Origin: Rhopalosiphum padi | Lineage: Eukaryota > Arthropoda > Insecta > Hemiptera > Aphididae | Direction: 5' to 3' | Assembly: GCF_020882245.1 (NCBI RefSeq) | Contig: NC_083598.1 | Coordinates: forward strand, 56,023,858-56,087,857 | Length of the DNA: 64,000 bases | Part shown: in pieces, positions 11,769-24,009 of the stretch | Layout of the letters: every line of letters begins with the position of its first letter | Numbering within the stretch: position 1 is the first letter of the stretch | Notes under the pieces: generated by a model | Told to the model about the DNA's origin: nothing | Databases searched by the model: none | What the model saw: the letters and a program-made list of their open reading frames with translations, nothing else | Program-made: the position numbers and the translations under genes

Positions 11769-14700
11769 ATGACAATGGGTCATTTGCTTCGTTCTTTAAT
11801 TATCATCGGCTTGGCTATTCAGTAAGTTAATTATATTTTTAAAATACTAAAATAATTTTCATTGGATGATTAAAACAAATATATATATATATGTTTTTAA
11901 AATGCTTATTTAAAAAAAACTAGTGTAAAATATACTAAAAATATGATTGCAATACATATTTTATACTATCTCATGTGTATCCTAATTTTCGATGAATAAA
12001 CTAAAATCTACAAAAATAAATAGTCTTTTTAAAACTAATCCATTTCCAATTCAAATTATTTTCTTATGCTAAAATCAAAACAAAAATATATTTCTGAAAT
12101 CAGTTGATAATTTATAAAATAAATTAATAAATCTTATGAAGAATAACATTCATTTCAAAAAACAATACAATTGTAAATAATTTTTAAATAATCATCTATT
12201 TCCTGCACGGATTTTAATAGAATTGTATAGATCTATCTCCTGTAGTTATTATTTGTATACATTATAAACACATACAATACGCTTAGATACTATAATATAA
12301 TAAACGCATCTGCCCTCTTAAGTAAAAAACATACATTACTAATGTAGTTCTAATTTTTAAAAAACACATAACATGTTATTAAATATTTTCAATATTAAAT
12401 CATCCATGTATTATGTGAGGTAATATACATTTTTATAATAAAACATTAATCATTTTAAGACAGAGGTTGCATTATATTACCATTTGTCAGGTGTCCCTAT
12501 AATTAAAATATACTAAGTAATTTATAATTTTCATGTACTTATTAAACATTTAAAAAAAACAATAAATTCTAAATTTAACAAAAATATTGATAATTTAATT
12601 TATTATAAAAAAAACCCAGCTATTATTTACATATATATGTTACTTTAAACAATAAATAATAACTAGCATACTAAATACTTAATTAAATCAATCAGTATGA
12701 AACTATTTTCACATAAGTACAATGAAGATAAAAGGTTTTATAAGAATATACTTTTAATAACAACTGAATTTATTATCTAGATATTTTTAGTTGTCTGTTG
12801 ATAACATAACATCAATTTTTTAATACATTTTAATGATTGTTAATATTTTAAATATTTTTTTATACATCTTTATAAAAATTTAGAAAAATTAAAAATATAT
12901 CGACAATTAACAATTACATCATGTTTAAAAAATATTTATATGAATACTAAAATTTCAAGGAGCTATGATTATTCATCTCCTATTTATATTTACAGTAAAG
13001 GAACATTATATCGATTTTGTCGAATATTTATATTTCGTAAATATTCCAATACTTTTGTAATTTTAACTTTCCAAAGTACCAACTATCACTAATTTATATC
13101 AGAAACCGTTTACTTCTTTACTGCTCCAAGAATCGACTTAAAACAAAAAAAAAACACATCTTGGTAAAACCAATACACATAGCTTTTCGTTAAATATCTA
13201 ACATAGTTAATTAAAAATTTTCATATGATGTAGTGTTATTGATATTTGATCTAAAATATACAAATTATTTAAAAAATTCAACTATGTAACATAATTATGT
13301 TTTTTTACATATTATACTCTAAATACTCAGTTGAAATTATTTATATAAAACAATAATTATTTTAACAATAAATTATAAATATGTTTAATATTAAATTTAT
13401 TGTTTTAGGCTTTGCAATGGAACATGTTACTGGAGTAAACCAAAACATAAAAAAGTATCAGTCAACTCATGCTCAACTAGTAGTTCTTCCTCAACTACTG
13501 TTAGAGCTTCATCAAAGTTCAATGTATTAAATTCAAAGGTTAAAATTGAAGACCTTGAAAAAGGTCTTAAAAAAATAAGCACAAACTCTCAAGAAGACAG
13601 CAGTGAGTACAACGATGAAAGTTGTGAGGACTTAAATTACAGAGATACTCAATCAACACGGAAATTACAAACCTTCGTACAAAGTCGTGCTCTTTCGAAA
13701 AAAATTAAGAAAACAATAAAAAAAACGGCTACAAAGATCTTAAGAAAAAAGATTATTCCTGTAATCGCGAACAAAATTATTAAGTCTGCTACGACAAGAT
13801 CTACAAGTAATGGCTTTCAACAATCGTTACAGCAAAACCAGCAAATTGGTAGTACAACAATTACGACGAGAACAAACACCGTGGGTGTCAACGGAAATAT
13901 ATTTCTGTCAATACCAACAGGATACGTGGCAAACACAATGACAACAACAACAACTAGCTTATTAACTGAAGAAGAAGCTGTCCGATTAGGACTCTTGAGT
14001 ACCACACTAATTGGTGGAAGTCAAACATATACGTCTTATCAAACTGATGGACAATATAGTACTGGTGGACAATATAGTACTGGTAGCAGCGTTAGTAGGT
14101 CTATCAATAGCCAAACGTCTCAAGTACAAAACAATGGAAATGTATATTATTCAAACGGTAATTCACAGAATATCGTAAGTTCAGATGGTTTAAGAAGTAT
14201 TAATGGAAATTCACAACAGTATAATAGATACACATCAGTAAACAGTAATATAAGTAATAATAAGCAACAAAACACTGGTCGACAAACTATGGGAAGATTG
14301 TATCAAACAAGAAAAACTAATTCAATGAAACGTAAAATTAATCAACTTAAAACATCAAATAATGTTGTGGAAGCCGGTGAATACGGTCGTGAAGATAATG
14401 AAATTAATGATGATATTGAAAACGACCAAAAAGTAGGCGTCACAAATGTTAAAACATCTGGACAATATCAATTTACATCAGATAATAAGAATCAAATAAA
14501 CAAGAATACTAATGGTCATCAAATTAATAACTTAAGCAAAACAACTAAGTCAAGACATATTCAACAATATAGTACTGCTCATAGACGCGATATTAATAAA
14601 TCAGATGAATCAAAATCTTCAGACGAAAATAGTGACGAAAATAGTAAGGTAATTGTTAAACAAACTGAGGAGAATGTTAACAACAATGGAAATGATAAAA

Positions 14701-16844
14701 TAAAGGTTATTAACTATAAAAATGAAAAATCTGAAAATAAATATAATGAAAATAATAAAATAGTGGTTGTTAAAGATAAAAATGAAAAATCTGAGAATAA
14801 ATATAATGAAAATAATAAAATAGTGGTTGTTAAAGATAAAGATGAAAAATCTGGGAATACATATAATGAAAATAATAAAATAGTGGTTATTAAAGATAAG
14901 AATGTTAAATCTGATGATATTGATGATGATGATGATGATGATGATAGTGAAGAACAAGAATCATCGGACGATGAAGTATCGGTGTATGAATATTTGAATA
15001 CATATCAGAAGTTCAGATTTGATAGAGGTCTAAATGCAGTTGGTATAATAGGAGAAGTCTTAAACCAATTAGATTACCAACGTTATACACTTATGGATGA
15101 TATTATATATCCACAAGACTCTACGCGTTATGTCATAAACAGCGAAACATTCGATTTTATCATAGTCGGTGGTGGTAATGCGGGATGCGTTCTTGCAAAC
15201 AAGTTATCTGAAAATATCAAATGGAAAATATTATTAATTGAAGCCGGTGGAGACCCCTTCCCTGTAACTCAAATTCCTAATTTATGGGATAGGTCATTAA
15301 ATAGTGATGCAGACTGGCAATACAAAATACAACCAGATAGTACAACTGGATTTGGAATTGGTGGTAATATGAAACTACACAAAGGAAAATGTCTAGGAGG
15401 AAGTAGTACTACAAGTCCTCAAATTTATGTTAGAGGAAGTGAACAGCTCTATAATTCACTTGTTAAAAGGGGTTTGAAAAATTGGTCGTACAATACAACG
15501 GAGACTTACTTTAAAAAGGTTGAAAAAGTTCGTTCGATTACAAAAACCGAAACAAACACTACTATTTATGGAAAATGTGGACTTATCCCCGTAAGCAAAT
15601 TCCGAAAAACTGAAGTAAGTGTTTTAGAAAAAGTCGTATGTTCTGGTTTTGAACATATTGGTTGTAAAAAACAAAGTGATATTAACCAAAAAGATATTGA
15701 AGTTGGATTTGTTTCAATGCAAGGTATAATCAAGAATGGTAGATCTATGAACACCGCTAAGGCATATTTAAGCCCAGTTTTCGGCCGTGAAAACTTGAAA
15801 GTAATGAAATATACTAGAGTTACAAAGGTTTTAGTAGATAAAACAACAATGAAAGCAACTGGAGTTGAACTACAAACGAAATACGGTCAAATTCTTACAC
15901 TGAAATCCAACATGGAAGTCTTACTTTGTGCTGGGGCTGTTGGTTCTGCTCAGATATTGTTGGCTTCAGGTATTGGGCCTAAGAAGCATTTGTCCGAAAT
16001 GGAAGTCCCAGTAGTCAAAGACTTAAAAGTAGGACAGAACTTCCTAATTACTCCAGTGTTTACTGGTTTTGTTATGTCCTACGACAAATCAATTGTTTGC
16101 AATCAAACAGAAGAAGAAATTGCATTCAAATACTTGTCTAGACATTCGGGACTCTTAAGTAGACCTAACGGTTTGAGTTTTGGAGGATTTTTAAATACTG
16201 GAATATCTGGATCTTCATTTGCTGATGTTGAAGTTTATCAATATTACATACCCAAAAACACTTATTCTAAGTTATGCCAACTAAAAGCGATATTTGGATT
16301 TAGTGATACCATGTTATCGGTGTATGCTAAATTGAATTACGAACGTGCTATTTCTATTTTCACAATATCACTGATAAACGCACAAAGTACCAGCAAAATT
16401 CTTTTAAGAAGTAAGAACCCATTGGACAATCCGATTATTGTTGGCAATATGTTGACGGAGAAAAATGATGTAAAAAGTTTCCTCGCAGCCATCAAATTAT
16501 TGTCCAAAATTGAAAAATCTGATGGAATGAAGTTAGTAAACGCGAGATTAGAAGATATTGATCTTGACGGATGTGCAAAATATAGCAAAAAAACCGATGA
16601 GCACTGGGAGTGCTTACTAAAATACATGATGTCTACAACATCAAGTACTGCCGGATCGTGTCGTATGGGAGTTGAAACTGACACAGATGCTGTTGTTGAC
16701 AGTGAATTGAACGTGATTGGTATTTCTAATTTGCGAGTCGTAGGTCGATCTGTTATGCCATTGATTACAAGTGCCTACAGTCATGTCCCTTGTATCATGA
16801 TCGCTGAAAGGGCATATGGTATAATAAAAAGTAAATACAACTAA
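11769..16844 (+). CDS. secreted GMC-oxidoreductase-domain protein with long disordered N-terminus (two exons)
   Basis: Exon 1 is 11769-11821 and ends CA|GTAAGT. Exon 2 is 13409-16844 after TTGTTTTAG. They join in frame (split codon CAG, Q18) to give 1162 residues. Residues 1-22 form a signal peptide (hydrophobic LIIIGLAI). Residues about 23-560 are low-complexity, rich in Ser, Asn, Lys and Gln: a basic segment near 120-150, GQYSTG duplicates, 20-residue tandem repeats and an Asp run near 519-530. The GMC domain follows: dinucleotide fold G605-x-G607-x-x-G610, then LGGSS at 680-684 and YVRG at 691-694, then GAVGSAQILLASGIGP at 860-875. At the C-terminus the usual HPxGTCxMG motif reads SSTAGSCRMG, so the first catalytic His is Ser (S1097); the second position seems kept as H1143. 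Family members oxidise sugars or alcohols with FAD, and such proteins occur in aphid saliva. Size and secretion also recall the large aphid structural sheath protein; that identity is from memory and unproven. Confidence 0.88.
14701..14915 (+). repeat. 60-bp tandem repeat inside the GMC-gene coding region
   Basis: Three full 60-base units (14701, 14761, 14821) and a partial fourth (14881) encode a 20-residue repeat of the type KNEKSENKYNENNKIVVVK. Units 1-2 are nearly identical at the DNA level, while unit 3 and the partial unit have drifted, so the array is probably still expanding or contracting. It runs straight into a GATGAT tract encoding about eight Asp. The repeat is in frame, so copy-number change alters protein length without breaking it. 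Confidence 0.9.
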
Positions 16845-16859
16845 GAACCAAACTACCCG

Positions 16860-16964
16860 ATTAAATATTGTTTTTAGAATTTAAAGCACTGTGTTTACTT
16901 TATTATTATATTAATTAAAAAATCAGAAGGAATCAAGTTCTCTTTACGAAAAAAAACAAATAAA
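16860..16964 (+). terminator. polyadenylation signals of the GMC-domain gene
   Basis: ATTAAA at 16860-16865 lies 15 bases after the stop codon, and a canonical AATAAA at 16959-16964 lies about 115 bases after it. The second is the better candidate; a T-rich stretch follows at about 16985. Given the AT-rich background, these are supported mainly by their position. Confidence 0.45.
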
Positions 16965-18032
16965 ATACTAAGCACATTATACATGTTTTGTTTTTTTTTA
17001 TATATATCACGGTAACCTTATTTCAAAATTGGTTTATAATGTTTATATACCTTTAATCATTTTCTCGTTACTTAAAAACATCGTTGGGCTTAATAATACA
17101 AAATTACTTTGGTAAAATGGTATTTTTGAAAGAATTTTTATTCAAAATGTATACAACATGCATATTAAGTAAGCATGACAACAAAAAATTAGTATAATTT
17201 CGATAAATATAATATTTACGGGAAGAAACTTATCAGCACTGTTTGAAAATTAAATTAGGTTTTGAATTTAATAACAGATTTGTAGTTATATTCATCATAA
17301 TTATTACAGATAAATCGCATTTATATGATCTAGTATCGTTCGGAATTTAATACATTATAAAAATAATATAACATTAATAAAATAATATTATTAAATTAAA
17401 ATATCCAAAAATATATTTGATTATACCTACACCCAAGTAAATAGACAATATATATATATTTTATATAATTTTTTTCAATAAAACATCTGACTAAAATCTG
17501 AGGTATGTTGTGACTAGAAAATAGAATATTTTCATAAATAATTTATTCAACTATACAACTAGGTTTTATAATAATGAATACTTAAATAAAAATTAAAAAT
17601 CAAAATTTGAAATTATCATTTGAATCACTGTTGATGTAAATACACTTAACTTTGTTTCGTTTAAGATAAAGTAGATATTTTACAAAAATAACATGAAATA
17701 ATCAACATTAAAAATATAGTTTTTCTACAAAATAATCTTACTTAAATTAGTGACGTACAAGAACCTCATTTAAATTTGTAAATGACTAAGAATAATATTA
17801 TAATTAAGGCGGGGTGGAAGTCTACAAACACCATTCCAACGTCAATTTATTAAATCTCCTAACCTAACCTAATTGATTTAAATTGAAATTGAAATATATA
17901 AAAATGTTTATCTGAAAAGTGCATACATACAGTGCAGATGGCTTTTCTAAGTAGATTATAATTTATTTTATATTTTTTTTCGGTTAACTGATTGTTTTGA
18001 GAATATGGAGTAATGTAATTAATAGTAATAAA

Positions 18033-18165
18033 AAAGGGGCAAGTGGATACCACTCTTTCATACACTAGATATCGAAGACAAGTGAGTCACTGTAATGAAT
18101 GAATTAAACTTTAATTAACTGATATATCATTGTATACCAAAAACAATTCTGAGTGATATATAACC
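18033..18165 (+). repeat. degraded copy of dispersed repeat family A (partial)
   Basis: The order of motifs matches the left part of the copy at 20505: GGGGCAAGTGGATACCACTC, then GAGTCACTGTAATGAATG, then ATATCATTGTATACCAAAAA and CAATTCTGAGTGAT. The right part of the element is missing. Confidence 0.65.
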
Positions 18166-18756
18166 CATCCATCAGTCAATATTTCTATGAGTATTTTATA
18201 ATAAATTTATATTGCAATAAGATAGTTTCTTTACTTTTAGTACTATGGTAATTTGATTTAACTTTTACAAAAAATCATTGTATTTATTTAATTATTAAAA
18301 TAATATTAATAAATATCATTTATATTATATTAAGCGAATTCTCAAGTTCGATATGAAATATTATAGTAGCCTATGCTGTTATTATGGTGACTTGACAGAC
18401 TCTGTGAGACAACGACGTGTATGGATAGCCAAATTATGACTTCAAACCCGATTTGTATTTATATATTTGTACTCGTATACATAATTGTACATATTTTATA
18501 AACAATATACTTTTATCGATTAACTGTGTTATATTTATCAAGTTAGGTTATGTTTATTAAGTGTACATAATATAGTTGTTCACGTTGTTATATACAAAAT
18601 AAAAATGTATAATTTATAAAACACTGGTTTATTCGATCAACGGATCAACCGGTAGATATATAAGATAAAATTATTCAAATGCAATGTTCTATAATAATGT
18701 ATTTAATTTAAATGCATATATACATCAGTTTAAATGTGGTAGTGTATTTAACTGTA

Positions 18757-18830
18757 AATGGACGATTTGAATCCAATGAAATATCATTGTATACGAAAAA
18801 CGATTCTGATCAAGAAGATCTGACATCTTA
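18757..18830 (+). repeat. short fragment of dispersed repeat family A
   Basis: Only the segment around ATATCATTGTATACGAAAAA followed by CGATTCTGATC is recognisable, matching the 20600-20640 part of the fuller copy. Both ends have decayed. Confidence 0.6.
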
Positions 18831-20275
18831 TATCATTAAATATAGCAAGTAATTCATGATATGTTTTTCGATATTTCTATTAAAGCAATTTTGATTTTAC
18901 TATTAGTATAACGGTACACACGTTGATTTAAATTTTGACGAAAACTACATTTATAAAAATAATTAATTCAATTTTATTGTTAAGATAATCTATTTAAATA
19001 CCACATTATATTATCGTTAATAACATTTGAATCGATACCACCTTACCGTAAAACAATGTAAATAGATTCGCCATTCGCGGTATAAACAGGTAATATAATA
19101 AAAATTAATCTACAAATGTTGACCATAACGTTGATTCGCAAGCATGGTGCACTTGGACTAAACACAAATTTAATTTAATTTAGAAATTAATATACTTCAA
19201 AAGTTACGTCTTTATGATGTATACGAGAAATCAATATTGTACTCGTAGTTTTTATTAAACACGTTTCTGTGTTTTTACGTTTGCGGGATACGTACAATAT
19301 TTGCATCTCATTGTTTTGAACTATTCAAACAGTGCGTTTAAGATAACGAGATGGCAAGGCTTTTGGTTCACTGGAATGTTACTTGCGTCTTTCATTCTGC
19401 CCTCGTAATTCGCTAAATTGTACGATTACTTATTATAAGATAACATCCCCTCCAGTTGAAAATTCGTGGGCGCATAACTGTCTTTAACACTGGCACACTG
19501 CCGTACGGTTATTAATATTATTTCATAAAATGTACATAGAAATATATTTTAAATTAGTGAGTAATTAAACTTTAAAGTAGGTCGAACCGATGTAGTAAGA
19601 TCTTCTGGAGTGGCAACATAATATATACCATTTAAGACCACAATAACGCAAACACAGGGAGACCGGTCGCTGTCGTGCAGAAAGCAAAGACGGAGAAATC
19701 GATCAATAAGTGTGTGCTATTATCGTGGCTTGAATATCAACTTATATATATATATATATTGTGTGTTTGTTTGTCTTACAATAAAAGTGTTTCTGACAGC
19801 TATATTTTGAGTTATACTGTTGTTAATTGTTCGGCGTCCTTACCTTTAAAAGTCCTTACAGAACCGGGATATACGTATCATATGGTCATAAGGTCCCTGA
19901 CTTAATAGTTTATAGGGCTGGTGTATAAATATCATATGATCATAAGTTCTAAAGGAACGTACATTAAATAATAAACGTATATCATTGTATCTCGTTAAAA
20001 AGTGACAGTTCTGGCTGAATTATATTTCAAATATGGTCATTGACTAAGAGCGTACAAGGGTAAGACGTTTCAAGTGTTAACGCGTATTCATTCGTGTGAG
20101 TGATACGACAATACTCAATACTCGTTGGTAGAAAATATTGTTCATAAGTCATGAACTAAACCACTATGAGTCATGACTATGATCCGTGGTGAATTGGTTG
20201 TTAACATTGTGAAGACTTTACGAATATAATTTTAAAAAAAACTTTTAATTCTTACGAAAAAAAAACTGAACAGAT

Positions 20276-20311
<36 letters not shown>

Positions 20312-20504
20312 TTTTACTGCTCATCTTCCTGATTACAATAGATTGGGCACTGGGCAGTCATTAAATATAGTCTATTTGCCCATTTATAGATTGTGTAAGC
20401 ACCTAAAAGTGAAAAACACACAGAAATCTAATTAGTAGTTGTTATATTAGCGCAATCTATATATACCTACCTACAAATATAACCATACAAATATAATAGA
20501 ATGT

Positions 20505-21410
20505 AAAAAAAAAGGGGTTGGCAAGTGGGTATCGCTCTGCTATATAGTAGAGATGGAGAGTAGGTCACTATAATGGATGTGTTAAATATGAATGCAATGA
20601 CAAGTATCATTGTATACGAAAAACGATTCTGAACGGAGATGATTTGTCAGTTTAGGATAATTAGTAGGATATATTATATTATTACCTATATTTAAATTGT
20701 GATATAAAATTATTTTACTCGATTTCGTGAAAAATTAAATTTCATACGCTCATAAAAATGTTTCTAAATTGTTGTCGTTAGAATTTATTTTACAGTTACT
20801 TGAAGGAAAACTTTTGGATAACCTTATATTGAGTTTTGTAACCTTAGGTATAAATCACAAAAATTTTACGAATTTTCAACTTCAAAATTCCTTGTAAATT
20901 TTTACGATTTTGATATATTTCGTAAACATTTGAACTTTAAATGCTTATAAACAAAACTTGTGATGAACTATTTTTGATTTTTTTTTACTACGATAAGCAC
21001 AACTTATAATAAACCTTGTATTCAATTTTAAAGATCTTTTGGAAGCCAAATTTTTTTTATAGGTATTTTAAGAAAAAATATTTAGAAAACTCGAAAATTT
21101 CAATTGTCTATAAATAGCTTTAAAAAAGACAAAATATTTTGAAAATTTAATCGTAAATATATAACGTTAATATAAATATCTGGTAAAAATTTCAAGTATT
21201 TACAAGGATTAGTTTTTTAGTTACAGTAGAATAAAAAAATTGATTTTAGCAAAAACTTGTTTTGCGTAAAAATTCCCGTTTTTCCATTATTTTGGGCTTA
21301 AGGCAAAAATCAAAGTACTATTACTACTCCAAGACGTAATGACAGACATAAAAAAAACACACACATCATTGTAAAATTAATGCATTCATCACTCCGTTCA
21401 GAATCTAAAA
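20505..21410 (+). repeat. dispersed repeat family A, fullest copy, with internal inverted termini
   Basis: The copy starts after a poly-A run at GGGGTTGGCAAGTGGGTATC and ends near TTCAGAATCTAAAA. GATTCTGAACGGAG at 20625-20638 is the exact reverse complement of CTCCGTTCAGAATC at 21392-21405, so about 780 bases are bounded by 14-base inverted repeats, with a 120-base left extension. The interior is AT-rich without a reading frame. Other copies lie at 18033, 18757, 23455 and, inverted, 24010. The structure suggests a non-autonomous DNA element; I cannot assign a superfamily. Confidence 0.7.
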
Positions 21411-21771
21411 AATATAATTACAACTAAAATGACCGTCGTAAAATCATAATTATAATGATTAATGAATAATATCAAATAGTAAATTAAAAGATAGTTCATA
21501 AGAAAAGTCATAATTACTATATATTGACTACAACTGTACAAAATATTGTTTGCTACAGTGATCGCCTATTGGATGAAGTGATATTATTCAAACACGCGTA
21601 TGAACAAACATTCTGCATATATCGTAGAATGAGGGATGTTGAAAACAATTGATATTTCCGATTGGCATCTGTGGTGTTTTAGATAAGTATAATCGTGTAA
21701 AATCGGTATTATACGTTAAATTTAAAAACATTGAGTAGAACATCGGTATACACTTTTATGGTATTAACAAT

Positions 21772-21777
21772 TTTATT
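21772..21777 (-). terminator. polyadenylation signal of the minus-strand coiled-coil gene
   Basis: AATAAA on the minus strand lies about 115 bases downstream of the stop codon at 21891. It is the first canonical signal after the stop and fits the 3' end of the five-exon model. Confidence 0.5.
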
Positions 21778-21890
21778 TTATACATAAATAACATAGGTAA
21801 ATAAACAATCAAAAATAAACTAACAATATGACGCGTTTTATAACGTCATCGTTTTTGCGCAATGCAACTTAAAACTATTTAGGGAAAAGT

Positions 21891-23276
21891 TCAGTGTTTG
21901 CGATTCCTCTCGCCGGGCGGTTTAAGCACAACGGATTTTAAAATGTCCGTCGTGATCGGAATGCGATAGTATACTTTTTCACCGGTGGCTGTGTTCATAG
22001 GTTTTGGCATATTCCGTGCCGCTTTAGGAGCCGGTGGTGGGGGTGGGGGAAATGGTGTCGTTGGTACCAAATTCATATCCGGTGGTTTCGGCACCGAAAA
22101 CTTATTATTGCTCACCACCGAAACTCCGAATGTATCTGGTCGACTGCAACCGTGGTTATCGGGGGAGGGCATTCTAGTTGACCCAAATTCATGGCAACTA
22201 GCCAACTCCAACGACAATGCACTGATGTTTAAAGTATTCTTCATTACATCTCCTGTGTACAAAAACATACAAAATCATGTGTAGTAAAAATAATATTGAT
22301 TAATATATCATAAAGACGTTTAATAGAAATGTATTACTTTCTAGGGTTTCGTTCCACGATTTCAGTGATCTACACTTCCTAATCGAATTTTCAGTATCAC
22401 CTAAGCAAATAAAACGTGTGGCATATAGCACATATGTGTTTTTAAAGTAAAAATAATGTATACTAATATCGTAGATTATCAACTGTCAATTACTTTTTAT
22501 AGAAGTCAATTTTTTTTCAAAATCGTGAAACATCGAATACGACGTATAGTAACAACTCTTTATTGATGCAATTTCGCACACGAGTCTCCTTAATTTATCG
22601 TCAATCGTCTCTGTTACTGTCCTCTGGTCTTTATACAATTTGTCAACCTTGTCGTGCAAGCATTGCACAGATTCCTCATATTGACGCAACTGAAATCGAA
22701 ATAAAAATGATTTATTATTTTGTTTATAATATGTCCCACTAACATTTCGTAAAATCATATTTTTTTTTTATTACTTATAAACTACAGTTTAACGGACATA
22801 AGTCCTTAAAAGTATATATAAAGATGAACTTTCAATTAAATAATTTAAATAATATTGTTTAAAAGGTACTTGTAGACATCTCGACATTGACGATATTTGT
22901 TTTTCTTCGCCGTGTCTGACCATATCTATATAATATTAATCATATAAGATATTTGCATAATAACAATTAATATTATCCATCATTTATAACAATTATTACC
23001 TGATAATTCTGTCAATCTTTTTTCCAATACTAAATTTTTTTCTTTCATTCTTTCAAATTCTTCTTTTAATGTTTTATTATCAATATAATATACAGTATCT
23101 TTCACTGCCGTTAAATCTACTTGTACTTCCGTATTCTTATATATTTTATCATAGTAAATAATCGCTTTCAGGTAATTCTGTAAAATACGATATAATACTT
23201 TACAAATATGTTTCCTTTTGAATATCCCATACATGACAATAACGCCAAGTAAAAATGAAATAATTAAATAATGCAT
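21891..23276 (-). CDS. five-exon membrane-anchored coiled-coil protein, function unknown
   Basis: I rebuilt this gene from splice sites. Exons on the minus strand are 23276-23000, 22925-22870, 22689-22494, 22400-22338 and 22252-21891. All introns are GT-AG and phases agree at every junction (1, 0, 1, 1), giving 954 bases and 317 residues. An in-frame TAG just upstream makes the ATG at 23276 the first usable start. Residues about 3-19 form one membrane helix (LIISFLLGVIVMYGIF) followed by basic KRK, suggesting an N-terminal signal anchor. Residues about 65-160 are rich in charged heptad-like segments (LKEEFERMKEKNLVLEKRL; later LHDKVDKL), a probable coiled coil. Residues 250-275 are Pro-rich, with six prolines at 266-271. 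Introns are only about 70-180 bases, unlike other genes here. I recognise no family. The gene lies between inverted copies of repeat family A. The weakest junction is exon 2's donor, CAA|GTACCT. Confidence 0.7.
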
Positions 23277-23454
23277 AATTGGTATATCACTCTAAAAATC
23301 TCTCTGAAAATGCTTATTAAGTCAAGACTAATTAAACTGGAATGAACCTTTAGATAAATAATAATAAAAGACAGTTGTTTATTTTATACATAGTTACCAA
23401 TATACCATAGAGATTATTTTACTTTCTGTTAATTTAAAATTATTTATTTAAAAA

Positions 23455-23660
23455 ATAAAGCTAGAGAAGTAGGTAACCGCTTCACTGTCAAGTGTACCTC
23501 GTCATTGAGTAAATCACTATAATGAATATGTTAAATAATAAATTTAAATTCAATGATAAATAATCCCATTTGAAAAATAATGCAACTACAAAACTACAAA
23601 AATAAAAAAAACACACATCATTGTAAAATCAATACATTAATCACTCCGTTCAGAATCTAA
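23455..23660 (+). repeat. internally deleted copy of repeat family A
   Basis: The left part (GTCAAGTGTACC, AAATCACTATAATGAATATG) and the right end (ACACATCATTGTAAAATCAA followed by ATCACTCCGTTCAGAATC) of the family are joined with most of the interior missing, leaving about 205 bases. It lies immediately upstream of the minus-strand coiled-coil gene, so it may contribute to its promoter region. Confidence 0.65.
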
Positions 23661-24009
23661 AAGTATAAGTATAAATAATTGAGATTAAATTTATGTGTAA
23701 AAGTTAGAATTTCTGATAAAGCTAAATTTGTAAATTTTTCATCTTTTTATCATTTTTTTTCTAAATATACTCAATACCATATTGACATAATATTATTATT
23801 ATGATATTGTGTATATTTTATATCTAATGACTTACACTAACATATTATGGATATTATTATTATTTGTATAATAAACAAAATAAAGATTTCAAATTACTTA
23901 TAGCAGTGCTCAAATGGGTAAACGGAATGTGTAACTCCGTTATATATATATATATTGTTTTAAAGTAGATCACGTAATGGTACACAATATTATAGTGTCT
24001 GTCATCACG

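Larger units (their letters stand above)
16965..20504. other. intergenic AT-rich stretch with repeat fragments
   Basis: No gene is supported here. The stretch holds two degraded copies of the dispersed repeat family described at 20505-21410, a (TA)n run at about 20279-20306, and a direct repeat of TATCATATGRTCATAAG near 19878 and 19932. Confidence 0.5.

Noticed and set aside
14619..14957. Minus-strand open frame opposite the tandem repeats of the GMC gene
   Set aside because: It is the complement of Asn/Lys-rich codons, giving Ile/Phe-rich repeats; the plus strand has the real gene.
17858..17872. Three CCTAA units, the insect telomere motif
   Set aside because: Fifteen bases only, with no further array; chance or a trivial interstitial trace.
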